The notes under the pieces: generated by a model
Told to the model about the DNA's origin: nothing
The model's database searches: none
Seen by the model: only the letters and a program-made list of their open reading frames with translations
Shown: positions 23,335 through 36,300 of the stretch, one piece after another
Numbering within the stretch: the first letter of the stretch is position 1
Layout of the letters: every line of letters starts with the position of its first letter
Position numbers and translations under genes: made by a program
Assembly: GCF_028389875.1 (NCBI RefSeq)
Contig: NC_084666.1
Span: forward strand, 64,984,422 to 65,048,421
Direction: 5' to 3'
Length of the DNA: 64,000 nt
From: Rhea pennata
Lineage: Eukaryota > Chordata > Aves > Rheiformes > Rheidae

Positions 23335-26300
23335 TATCCTTACAAAAATAGATTTTTATTATTACAATAATTTAAAAGAAGATTTTTCTCAATTTCTGAA
23401 CAGATAATATTATAAGAGGAATTATCAGTAATAGATCCACAGGCACCAGTGTTGTCATGGCTGGATTTGCAATTGCAAGTCTGTTTGAGGTCTGTTTCAC
23501 ATATTTGCATTTTTACAAGCTATCTCAAAATGACAGCAAGAGTGTTCCTCAGTTTTTGAGGTAATTACTCAGTGAAGCCTCCTAAAATGCAATGTCAGAA
23601 GGAATTATTCTTCAGTCTGTGCTGAGAAGGTGAATCCTTAATAAAGGTTCACAAGTACCCTCCAAGCAGAGGGAACACGGTGCAGCACAAGATCGGAGCC
23701 AGAGACTGTGCTGTTCTTCGTCTTGGATATTTACTGGGCTTCAGGTTATTGCACAGAAGTCAGTGGCAACACTAAATATATATCTCCTGAAGGAAGAAAC
23801 ACTTCACTTCAGAGGGACCCAATCTTGGAAATATTTTTGAATGCTTACTGTCACAGTGGTTCAAGTCAGTAAAATGCACGTTTGAATATACGCCTCATCA
23901 ATCTATTAAACCACAGCCTGTCCTGCTTTAATCAAAATAAATTAATTTTGTCATTAATAGGAAAAAGAAAACTCTTAGAATACTGTAATCTTCTCTACAT
24001 TAAAGAAACAATTGCAAAAACAGTGCATAGTTTTTTAGAAATTTCTAGTCCTAATGGAGCTGAATTTCTAATATTTAAAGCACTACCTCAACAATAATGT
24101 GTCTGAGCAGGTCTAATCTGCTAATTTTGTAAATCTCCTTGATGTAGGTAGGCTTTAGATTCCAATAGCTTCCCTTGATTTTTGCAAAAATTCTAGTTTG
24201 CATTCATATGTTTTAGACAAAGATAAAAGCTTACAATATATATGTAATCTCATCAAATTATAACAGCTAAAAATGTGAATTTCTGAAATGATTAATCTAC
24301 CTGAGCTTAACAAAGCACTCTTTGTGAATCCCACATTTTTGTGAGGATAAGAAAGAACATTCAATATAAATTTTCCCAAAATACAAAAATTATTATGGGT
24401 CTTATGCATAGACTGGCCTGCTAGAGATTTGCAATTCCACAGAAATTCTATGAAATTTAGGTGACCAGCTCCCTTGTGTTTCATCCTTCATTCTTTGTTA
24501 TGTCAGGATACCTAGTGAATATTTTGGAGAGCAGCATTTGGATGTGCTTTGAGACACCTTCATAGAGCCTGAGTTTTCATGGGGAAACACACACAGCACT
24601 CTCTCAAAATCAAGGCTCTCAGTTTGACTCAAGCTGAGCTCTCAGAACTAAGACTTCAGATTTTTTTTTTCTGACCCTTGCCCTTAATTAATTTCAATAT
24701 CTAAAATACAAAACTTCGTCATTGTGCTTATATGACTGCATTAAGCCTATTGAATTCAAGTCAGTCGTTTCTAAAACTGTTTCAGCTAATACAAAGTATG
24801 GATTGCATCCAAATAAAATATTCTGAAATGTAAGACATGTTAGAAAACTTCTTGCGTTCATCTTCATAACATTAAAAGCCAAAATAGTGCAAAATGTAGT
24901 GGGGTAGGGTCAATTCTAATCTTTCAGTCTGTTCATCTGAGCTGATTACCCATCTCCCAACCCCAAAGATCTATTTTCTTCACTTAGTCTACGGGCAAAG
25001 TTTTCTGTAATAACATCTTAAGTCATTAATAAAATGTATGGGAACCTTTTTTTGCTCACTAGGGAAAGAGCAAGACTTAAGTGCACAAGGTTGTGTGTGG
25101 TTACTCAAAACAGTGTGGTATATATTATTACTGCTCATTGGATTGCAGTAGTTCAGAGCTTCACACACCAATTCCTAGATGTCCATCTCAGAGAATTTTA
25201 AAAGCTTTTCCATCCATATGATTTAATCCAGCACAAACGTCAGGATTTCATCTTGGCGATCCACTGCATTCATCATCTCAGCAAATACAAGAATGTTCCC
25301 TACCTTTTTAGCATAATAAAATGCAAGTATGAGATACTCAACAATATGAAACTGGATTCATTAGTGTAGCAAAAACTCTGCATCAGCTCCTTAACTCTTC
25401 TCATCCTCTCTTTGCTGGCAAATTATTCTTACTACATCTCAGTAAGCATTTCAGTTGTTTTATCTTCGTACCCCACACTTCATCAATGTGAAAAAACGTA
25501 ACAGCCAACAGCTTTGGTGCATACCCTCGACCAGCAACCTTTCCCCACACGATCTATTTTAATAGTGTAACTGTAACGGTCAGTCAGTAATGAGGAATTA
25601 CGCAGCTATGCAGAAACTACCTGACAGAGGCTTGTATTTCCCTTACACCAACAGCTTCAAGCATGGCCTCTTCTATTTTTTTTTCCCTTTTGCACTGTTT
25701 TAGCACAATAAGCTCGTTCGTCATTAGAGGTCCTAGGCGTTACTCCAATGAAATCAGCTGTGATGAAATCAGTTATCAATGGCAACAGCAACGGTATGTT
25801 GTTAGGTCACCGTTCAGCCTAGCATAAACGCGGGACGCTAGCCTGCGCTGAAGATCGCTGCAGTCAGTGAACCTAAACGGCTAGTACTTGATATCACATC
25901 CTTCCTCAGGCTTCTGCATTTTCCTATGCTCATTGAGGATACAGTGTGAACTCCTTTAACTTTTTAAATAACATCAACAGTTTTGAAGGTACTTTAGTAG
26001 AATACAGGCTTTGACTCTGAATCCAATGAACAGTAAATCAACTCATCAATACATTCTTCACTGTTCCATCTAATGCCAGGCACTTTGGGGAATGAGAATG
26101 ATGATTTTGCCTGGAAGAGAGATCTTGACACATCTTGAGTCCTGCTTATTCACTAGACACTATGATCTCTGTACCTGACGTAAGAAATCAGATAGGCAGT
26201 AAATATTTATGGAATAGCACTACCTGATTCTTTTTTTTTCCTTCTTTTTTTAAGCATAGGCTTTTCAAGTTTAATAACACAAGTTCTGTTTCAGTACGCA

Positions 26301-27184
26301 TATCTTGCAGTGTAAAGCAGTTAGTGTGGAGATGTTTTTCAATCCTGATAAACGTTCGTGTTCCCACAAACTATTTCCTATGATATGAAATAATTGTGGG
26401 GGTTTTTTTTTGTTTTTTTTTTGTTTGTTTTTTTTTTTTTTTTTTGATCTGTAACTTCCTTATTCTACAGTATCTATTTCTTTTGTGGACTCCTCTTCAC
26501 TCTCCTCCCTTCCCTCCCCCCACATATTTTCATATTTAACTAAATGTACCCTCTTCCCTGAGACCAACCACTGGTATCAAAGTATTCTGCATATTTTAAG
26601 TTATAATGTGTGAAATGTTCTTTACAAAAATGAAGCCCTTTTTCTTTTCAAAGTCCAGCAAAGAAGGTTCATTACAAAAGTTAATGAAGATAGAAACAGA
26701 TTTCCAAAAGTTCAAGTTTTGAGAAGGGTCTGTGTTGACCAAGATAGAGGTTCAGGAACGATTTGGTCTGAACTACAGAATCCCTGAAGACAGAATATAT
26801 CCTTTTTTAAGGTTAATTTTTCTTCATCTTGAATATTATTTGCTAAATACCATGGAAGAAAAACATACGTTTAGATGTGATTTGTACTTGTAGGTTGACT
26901 TTTGATGTAGGCACTGTTTGACAAAAGAGAAAACTATGGGGTAATGAAAAAGCAAGCTCTTCAGGACATTAATCAGAATCAGTCTTCCTGTTAAATGATT
27001 TCTCCCTTGGGTCTTGACAAGTTGATGGCTTTCAGAGAATGGAAGTTCTCAGTATCATCTCTGTGCTGTACCTGATACCATGGCTTCTGTCAATCACTTG
27101 TGAGTTTTCCTTGCTTGCTGAAAACCATAGTAGATTATTATTCTGTCTACTTCAGAGAAACTGGCTCAATGGACCATTCTGTTC
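23335..27184 (-). terminator. ARHGEF38: Probable long 3' UTR of ARHGEF38, candidate poly(A) signal at 23355-23360
   Basis: Downstream of the stop codon the minus strand is AT-rich and noncoding. The first canonical AATAAA I find on that strand is at 23360-23355, followed by a TTTTTGTAAGG stretch and then TGTTGTCC plus a U-rich run. A second lies at 23310-23305. Weaker ATTAAA signals at 26275-26270 and 25227-25222 could give shorter forms. A T-rich tract at 26403-26445 lies inside this region. The 3' end is uncertain. Confidence 0.35.
26403..26445. repeat. T-rich homopolymer tract
   Basis: Nearly pure T broken by three single G residues. On the minus strand (the ARHGEF38 sense) it reads as an A-rich tract and could cause internal oligo-dT priming in cDNA libraries, mimicking a polyadenylated 3' end. 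Confidence 0.9.
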
Positions 27185-27370
27185 CTAAGCATATGTCATC
27201 TTCCCAAGGTAATTAGACGGTACATATCCTTTCCGACCTTCGGCTTCTGCTAGCCACCATTCTTTATTGCCACTCAGGTCAGAAAAACGAAGTATCCTAA
27301 CCCTCTGGTACTCCTGAAGACTGAGTTCCTGATCATTTCTTGCTTGAAATGCATAAACAGCATAAAATGT
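27185..27370 (-). CDS. ARHGEF38: ARHGEF38 coding exon 14 (residues 717-777 and stop), second SH3
   Basis: Acceptor TTTTTCAG on the minus strand. It encodes the whole C-terminal SH3 domain with AVYAFQA, the tryptophan pair and GYVPSNYL, and ends KMTYA then TAG at 27187-27185. Confidence 0.97.
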   Translation of the reverse strand, partial: TFYAVYAFQARNDQELSLQEYQRVRILRFSDLSGNKEWWLAEAEGRKGYVPSNYLGKMTYA

Positions 27371-30300
27371 CTGAAAAAGGAAAAAAAAAAATCTGAATCC
27401 AGAAATGTAACCACATCTCACCCTATCCTTGTATATTAGTATGAATCATGTATATACAAAATGTGTAATAATATATACAAACCAATGTATAATTACATGC
27501 TTTGTAACAGCTATACGGCGTTCAAATAACAGGGCCAAAAAAGAAAATAAAAAGTAAAATTGGAGAATCTCCATGTGAAGAAACAAGCCAAGCTCTGTGA
27601 GGCACCATCAAAAGAACACACTAAACTAATAAAAATTTCACATCAAATGTCAGCAAGCTTGGAGTGCTGACCTGAGCATTGACAGTAAAGTTTCATCAAG
27701 GCGAACCACCTTTCCTAGAGCTCCTATACTTAAATGTGGCAACTGTTAACATGAATCCTTCAAGCCATCTTCTTAGCTGCAAAATATCCTATCTGGAAAC
27801 AATAAAAACACAGGTCAGTTCTATACCTTGCTGATTAGCATTGCCACAGCTTTCTCATCAAAGGTAAGTGGAAAACCCCAGAACTTAGATATTTCTGAGG
27901 CCCCCACTTCACTGGAGAGCCTTGAGGTATTGTATGTATGCAGCTGTATTTTCTGTAAGATAGAACTGTGATTTACAGTTTAACTCTGATTATCTTTTCC
28001 CACCTTGTAGCTATTTAAGAAACCCAAAGAATAGCAGAGGATAATCTGGTCGTACTGACAGGTTAGCAGAAGCCTTTTGCAGTGTAAAGCCATTTAAATG
28101 TAAACCATTTAAATTCTAAGTAGTATAATTTTGGATTTGAAATAGGAAAAACAAAAAGACAGGCACAGTATATATCACACTTACATGCTGATCATCCATA
28201 TCTGGAATACTATCAGTCTCTGTCCCATTGCTTGTGGGATTTTTGCAGAAGTTAATAGGAGATGAGTTGCTGTCACTCATACTATGTCCTGGGCTTCTTA
28301 CACTGCTGTCAGTGGTGGGCCGTGAAGAGACAAAGAGGCTGATATCAAAATCATCATCACAGAAACTGTTTTCTGCTACATCCTTCTGCATCTTGGCTGG
28401 GTTGTAAGGCTTCAGGAAGGAGGAATACACATACCCTTTAAGGACTAGATATCAGAATAGGAGAGAAAAATAAACATTTCAAAACCAACCATTTCATGCA
28501 GCTGTCAGTATGACAGAAGCAAACAGATGGGGCCAGAATGAAAAGAAATCAATAGCTCAAAGAAAAGCTGTTATTGGAATGTTTGTGTAAATAACTTACT
28601 TCCTGTGTCAACAAGCCATCTGCTTGTACTTCCAAAGGGGTCCTTTTGCTCCACAACAGCCACCAGTTCTCCTTCATGTAAATCAATATCAAATTCCTGT
28701 GTGGCATTGCATTTGCGCTTCGCCTGATACAGGAGTTCTGTGTTGTATGTAGACAACAGCTTGGATCTGTGGTCTTCTGTTTGATGTGGGGTTTCGAGCT
28801 GAAAAGAAAGAAATTCACTGGCAATAATTCTGAGGCCATTTCTAGAGCAATAAGGATGCATAAAAGAAACTAGTGTATACTGCATGTGGCCATAGGCTCT
28901 ATATTTTGTATATAAAGATCAAGGAATTACTTAAACAACTATAAAAAAATCAGTGGTCTCTGAATGGTCTTCTATTTGTATGAAATTACCTTGCTATGTA
29001 AGGTGAGATACTATTAACTGCTTTAAGCACATCCAGTCAGTTTGCTTAGAGGGCAAAGAGGGAGGTGCTGCACACCAGAGTGACCGTAACACACTGGCAA
29101 GAGCATCTGTGCCTTATTGATGCTAAAAGGAATCCTACAGCTTCCTTGCTTGCTCCAGTAAATCTGCATCTGAGTTTTTATTTTACTATAAACTAGACTC
29201 CTAAAAGCTTTGGAGTGTCTAATTAGATTGGAAACTAGGCGCACACACATTTCCTGGTGGGTTTTGTGCATCTCCTGATCTGTGTGTATGTGCACATGTA
29301 GATATGTGTGTTTTATATATGTGTGTATGTGTAACTATACACACAAAACTCATGAAGTATCATAGCTGAAAAAGAGAAGCAAGAAGTTGTTAATCAAAAG
29401 ATTAAGATGCACAGTAAGACTATTTAAAAAGAGAAGAAATTGGACGTTGCATGTACACTCTTACAGTTAACATGCTTAAAGGATCTGTGACCTAAGGATT
29501 GTCAGTGATGATTTCAAGTCAAGTTTTAAGATACTAACATGAAAAATGTTAGTGGAAAACTTTCAGAAATTACTAGCAAATGGAAAAGCTTCATTCTAAC
29601 AACCCAATTCGGGTTCCCAGTGAAGGGACCAAACACAAACCCCTAGGTGGCATAAACCAGATTTGTTTCAAAAGTGATTAAAAGCGGATGCTTCATACAC
29701 GATTCAAAAGTATGACACAAACCATAGCTGGGACGGGCTTCTTTTTTTCCAAACTCAGTTTTCTCTCAATAAAGGTTGCACTGCTGTTTTCTTTTACAAA
29801 ATTCAGCTTGTGAATTTCCTCCATCAGCTGATTCTGCACTTCACAGATGCTTGAGGAAGACAGCTGCAAACACAAAGGTGGGTTAGATCTCACGAACAAG
29901 ATGGTAAGGAGATTTCAGAGAGCAGATATGGTGTAACGGGCTGAACACTAGGAGTGGGGAGATCTGACAAGTTACTATTATTTCCTGCAGAACCCATATA
30001 GTGCTAGACATGAGACAGAAAGAAAAGAGTGAAAGATCCTTGCTTAAAAAATTTATAATGATTACTATTAGATTAACAGAACACAGTGATTTAACTTAAA
30101 TCATTAAAAAATATTCCAAATGATGTTGAAAATGATGAAACAGTGATTAAAATGAAGACTAGTGATGAAACAGTGATGAGAAATGATGAAAATGAACAGC
30201 CTTGTACTTATGCTACTGAGTCACAAGCAAATGTGCATCCAAGCAGTTATCACAGTGGCCAAAGTGCCATAAGGCTTGGTGTAACTTGCCTTACAGCTGT

Positions 30301-33300
30301 GTACTTACGAAACTGTGCGCTGCTACCAGGTCGAAGATAGTTGAAATTAGTTGGTTAGCTGAAGTTCTGTCTGTGGCACTAAATAAGTGCTTTCAGCCTA
30401 TGCCTAACCAGAAATGTATTTGCTAGTATAAATAGAAAATAATAATAATAATTGTATAGGCAAATCCCCCTGAAAACAATGCTGATACAACAGTTTCCAA
30501 AACATACAATGTTTTACACGTTGTAACCCATGTAGCATGTGTAATGCAATATGTAACACATACAAATTACAGGGATGCAATTTCTTCATGCAAGAAAAGC
30601 CCTCATTTTCCCATTAAACGGTGCGCTCCATGTTTTGATCCTGACCTTGCTTTCTTAATTTTTTCAGCTACAAGCGACTGTAAAGTGCTGTGTGCAACTG
30701 CTGCTGGAAAGGAATACTCCACAAGACCTAACTACAATGTGTTTCATATGTAGAGTCTTGTCCAGTCACAGTCACCTAAATGTGGCTCCATTTCAGGTGA
30801 GTGGGCTTGCAGTTGTGAAGGTAGCCTTACAGCTATGTTTTTCAGAGGGTTCAGCTCTTCCACGAAAAAATAAAACAAAACTGAAATGTTGTGAGATTTT
30901 CACACAAATTGGCAAAGAATAGTTTCTTAACATGAATCTTAACATCACGGTTGTGGTATGTAGAAAGAATTGGCTGGAGGAACTAATGTCCTCTGCAGCT
31001 AAGGCAGGCACCTTTGGTACCTTTGGCTACATTGATCAGTGAAATGACTCGAACTTCATAAAAATGCCAGTACAGCCAAAGCTATTCCTTAATGCCTAGA
31101 GAGTCTGCAGGAGCTTCTGAGGGATACTCGGGTTTAAAAGCAAATTGCTTCTCACAGAAATTATTTCATCAGATCTTCTCCTAACCCACTTCTGCTCTGC
31201 AGTGTTCTGTGTGACTCTACAGGTATAGCAGTAGCACAAGTGTCCATGCACTTTCTTGAAATTTTCTTCCTGTATTTTCTATGCTGCTCATGGCAGACCC
31301 AAAGAAAAGAAGACTAAAATGTTAGCAATGTCTCCTTTTTGCTTTACTGTAATGTTCTCACTATTAATTTCACTGCAATAGCTGGAGCAGCTTCACTAGG
31401 ATCATTCTAAGCAAAAAAAAATGAAGGCTGGCAAAACTTAAGAGCTGAATTTGTAAAGTATAAAAAAGCCCCAAACCTGACAGTGCTCAGAAGAAAAAAA
31501 AAGGAAAGGAAAACAGGCTTGTTTGTAGGCGTGTGTTCTGAGTATCTCTAGCCAAATCATACAGAAAGAAAAAAGACAAACATAGAGCTCCATCCACTTC
31601 TAGTGTCCTTACTGGAACAGGCACCACCACAGCAGAATTTGATTGAAGTGCTGTGCACATAATGTTTCTGAGGAGGGTAATGAAGCAATGCAGGCAGTTC
31701 AACACAATCTTCTTGGCTGCTCTGTTGAATATCTGAAGTTCTTCGACTAGCTGTGCATTTAGAGCCTCATAGTCTTTCTTTGCCAGGTCCAGTTCTTCTG
31801 TTGTTGACCTTTGAAGGTAGCTGTTGTAGTCCAACAACTTGTCGTAGCGTTTCTGGATGAGCTTCTGTGGGCCTGGAAACAAGGCCTGTAGAGCTGAAAG
31901 AGGAGCCAAAATGAGCTTGTCGAATTGAACCACCTGGAAAGGTATAAAACAAACATACATATTATTTCATTCATACATTTTTTATTCATGCAGTAACAGG
32001 TTAATCCTGATAGCAGCCTAGCCAACAATCTGTTGTTAATACTTCACAAGCATTACTGTCAGACACAGCCTCAAGCATGGTCTAGCATGAGTTGGAAACT
32101 CCTTCATAACGTTGCAAAAGAGAGGCAAAAGTTCTGCAGCTAAAAGTGTCTGATAACGGTAATGGTCCCTCAGAGCATGTAGCCTACAGTACCGCCATCA
32201 GTGTGTTACCACCGAGGAAAAACTGAGGCAAGGATTGGTGAAGTGCTCTAGTGAACTATGAGAACTGAAACTAGAGGGTAGACGAACACGTTTCTAGTGC
32301 CTGAGCCAGCCACTGACTTCATAGTGTGATGTTCCAATGAAACTGGGATTTGCATAATTATCAGGGACCATGCCAAGATAAAGTCTAGAGGCAATGAAGT
32401 CTTTTAAATGGCATTCTTCCTTTTTAATGAGATCAAAGTGTTCTGTTTTTTTTCTTCTGGAAACAGCTGTAACTCAAGTCCTGTTCAAGCAAATGCACAG
32501 ACCATCACTTGAGTTTGATTAAAATACGCTATGCCTGTTTCTTTTTTTTTTTTTTTTTTTTTTTTTGTGTACAGTAATCAACAAATTAGGTACCTAGTAA
32601 AAGAAAAAAATCTTTCGCAGATCTTTGAGTTAGTCTTAACAGACTAATATTGCATGAAATAAGTTTTATTTTTGTAGGTCACTTGTTCAAATATAGCACA
32701 AGCTTGTGATGAGTGAAATTCTGTCCTGTTAAGGCTCTGGGATTTTCTATATGAAATGAATTGCAGGCTGAGTCTGAGAATAAAAAAGTGGCATCCCTCT
32801 CCCCTCCATGATACACCACAGAGTTGGGCACATCATCAGAAGTGCTCTCCCAAGGCATCTCCCAAGAAGATGAGCACTGACTAGGTATTTTCCATTATAT
32901 TTCCACTTAAAAAACTAGGCTGTGTTTAGTAAAGCAATTTTGATACATTAAGAAAACAGTTCTTCAAAGTGCTGGTCCTGATTTGTGGAAGAGAAGAGGC
33001 TATTGTGGATTTTAGCCCTCAAATAGTCCCTGAAAGAGGAGAAGAGACAAAGGATTCATTATTAACACATGCACAAAGGAAAAAATGGCTTAAGCTGGGC
33101 CCATTGCTGAGTTCTCCATTGATAACATCTTTTCAGGAAAAGATGCAAAGACCACCATGGATTGTTCATTGAGAACATCTGCTCATTATGCAAGGTAAGG
33201 ACAAAAGTTTTCTTTTTTTTAATCTTCTACATAAAACAGACTGTTGTAAATCATAAAAGTAAATAGAAAATAAGTAAAAATAAACATGGCTAATAACAAT

Positions 33301-36300
33301 GTCCCCTGTTAAAAAATACAATTTAAAATGTTTTTTAGAAAGTATATGAGCTTTCAGGCCAGTTGGGTCATGGGCCAGTAACGGGTACACAGTTTTTTTA
33401 TTGAGAAACATTTTCTATTTTATTTATTGTGGAATTTCTTCTGCTTTTTCTGAAGCTTCTACAAAGGAGGATGTCTTCCATAGTGGATGTGGTCACCACT
33501 GCAGTGATAGAGGAATTGCTTTTCTGCACTTTATAGATTCATTCATTTTAAATAAAATGTCTTTTGATTATTGAGATTAATTTTGGAGATTTTTCTTAAA
33601 TACTGAAACTTTAAAGGAAAAGAAATGCAACATCTTATTTCTCCATCACTATCTGGGAGGATGTGGTCTGTCAAAGATCCTTTGTTTTTTTTGGCAGTCG
33701 CTCTTCTGTTTGTTGGAAAGGATTAAGTGGTTCCAGTTTAGACTCTACAGGCCTAAGAAAGTACAAGAAAAGCTCCATCTCTATATATGTCCAGCTTGAG
33801 CAGCTGTTTGAAGAAGCAGCCGATGCTATTTTGAAGATACACTTTATTCTAGTTTGGTAGAACCAGGTCTTAAAGTTAAATTGGGTCCTGAAAGTGAGAC
33901 ACTACTTGAAAAACTATTACATATAAATGTTTTTATTGATTTTTTAAAAAATTTTATGGGCTATATTCAGATTTTAAAAGCTTTAATTCTATGAAGGGTA
34001 GGAACATATCTGAAAAAGGTTTCATAGATATATGATTCTAGGAGCTAATAGCTTATGAGTACAACAAAGATCCCTCTCTAAAACTCAGTGTTGGTAACAA
34101 AACTAGCAAAAGCAGATTTCTGCTCCAAACTGAATTTTATCTCATTTTGTGTAGAAACTCAACTGACCTCCCCCATCTTTCCCTATGGATTCCTAAGGGT
34201 TTTTCCCACATACAAATACATTTTCTCACACATACAGATAGCTGTGTAACATTGGATATTACATAAACTTACAAGGTCTCCACAGAGATTTCCAGTGTTA
34301 TTCAGTTTATTTGAACTGTCGTTGACTTCATCTTCTTTATCTTGCAAAATTTCTTGAAGCCCAGTTATATTCTGTGCAGCCAGATGTATGGAATCCTAAA
34401 TGAGAAGCTGGTATGAAGATGAAAATGTACTAGGATTTCTTTAATATACTGCATTCACTCATGCAGGCACTGCAATAATATTGATGAAATCAGAAATAAT
34501 TTCCATCTCTGGTATCCATTTGGTTATCAATGCAATTTCTAATCATTGTGTGTTTGCTGTGGTATTTTCTTGTGTTCTATTTTCCACATAAACTATTTAA
34601 GAATAATATTGTTAGCGTTCAGCTGAAAAAAAAAGTATCCCTAAAACTAATGAGCTTCCACTTAAAGTTAGTTACTCTTCAGCAAGCAGCCAGCTCAAGA
34701 CTCGCACAGCCTCAAAGGCCTATTTTGGAAGATTAAGTAGGACAGAAGTGGTACATTTCACTTACAATGAATTTTAACCTTAATGAAGGGTGCATCCCTT
34801 TGAATAACAAACTGCCAACACCCTCACAGTCAACACATCTGTTGGGTGAGCACACAGGACTTCCCTTGTTTGCCAAACCAAACAAGGTGTGTTTGTGATA
34901 AGCTGTGGTCAGCTGGCTAGGGATCTTACCTACCTCGCAAACAAATTTCAAGTCCAGCCTGGGCACACTTACGCTTTGAAGGACCTTGTGCATTCTACAA
35001 AGTTGGTAACTCATCCATGAGAGGGAGAAGTTGGTAAGTCACAAGCCAAACCATGTTTTCCAAGAGGAGGATAAGTGAAGACATTTACAGCACTTTCACC
35101 TGTAAATCTAATGCTATCCCTTAACTCAACATAGCAAGAGGATGAAGGGAGGAAACTTCAGTCCAGTACATATTTTGTAATATTTACATATTACATATCC
35201 AGAACATAGTAATTCATGTAGCTGCCACTCATTTCTGCACTTTTTAATGAGAAGTAGTTGTGCTCTACTTCAGCACAGGTGCATGACCTGTATGGTGGCT
35301 ATGTACCGTGATCTAAAGTAACAACTGTGCCACCAGTTCTGCAATGGAGCATAAACACAGTTTGTTTGCTACACATTGTAATGCAAACAGGCCTGCTTAT
35401 TATTAGTTTGGTAACCAGTGGCAGAAACATGTGTTAAACTGGTTATGGATCTAGTTTGTGGCCACAGATTTCATAAAGCATGCACCCACCTGTAGATGTT
35501 GTGAGGAGAATGAAATGTTCTTCACGCAGAATTTCACGATCTTTTCTAAACTTCGAAACAGCTTTTCCTCCTTATTAAAAGTCTGATCTTTCACCTAAAA
35601 TAGATGTTTGCACTATTACTTTGGCAGCACAAAGGAGTCTTGCTAATGAAAGAAATGCCCACAGCTTTGCTGGAAACATCTAAAGCCTTCCCTGAACTCC
35701 TCCCTTTGAAGACAGAACAGATTGATTCTCTAATTCTCTCAAAACGAACTACTCAAGTTTCAATCCAAGAAAAGTTGAGGGCACTGGGTTGCATGACAGA
35801 GATCTTAATTTTTGCCAAGCCTGATGGCAGTAGGGAGTTATAAGCACATCTGCATCAGTAAAACCCTTCATTTGCTATATATTGTTGCCCCATTTGGAGA
35901 AACAACAGTAAAAATATAAGACTTCTATTCCTGTCATAGCATTGCTTCCTGAGTGCTATTTATGTGGATACTGGGGAGATTTCCCTCCGGCAGGCTGTAG
36001 GTGGTGCTGCTACCTCTAGAGCAATGCCTGCTCTCTAGCTAGTGAATGGGGTGGTTTTACATTTTTATGCTACCTGAAGAATCCCTGAAAATACGTTTAT
36101 ATCTGCCTACGTTTTACTTGAAGAACATGAGAAACCTCAAGGTTGGTTTTCAGTGGTTTTGCTGTAAGGGTCACAGCGTGTCTCGGAGATGTGAATTGTG
36201 AGCTTTCTCAGTCTCTACAGAGGATGGAGGGCTGAATCTTTAACAGATGTATCTTATTTCAGAAGTCATTTGTAAATGTTTGCAAATGGAATTCGCAAGC

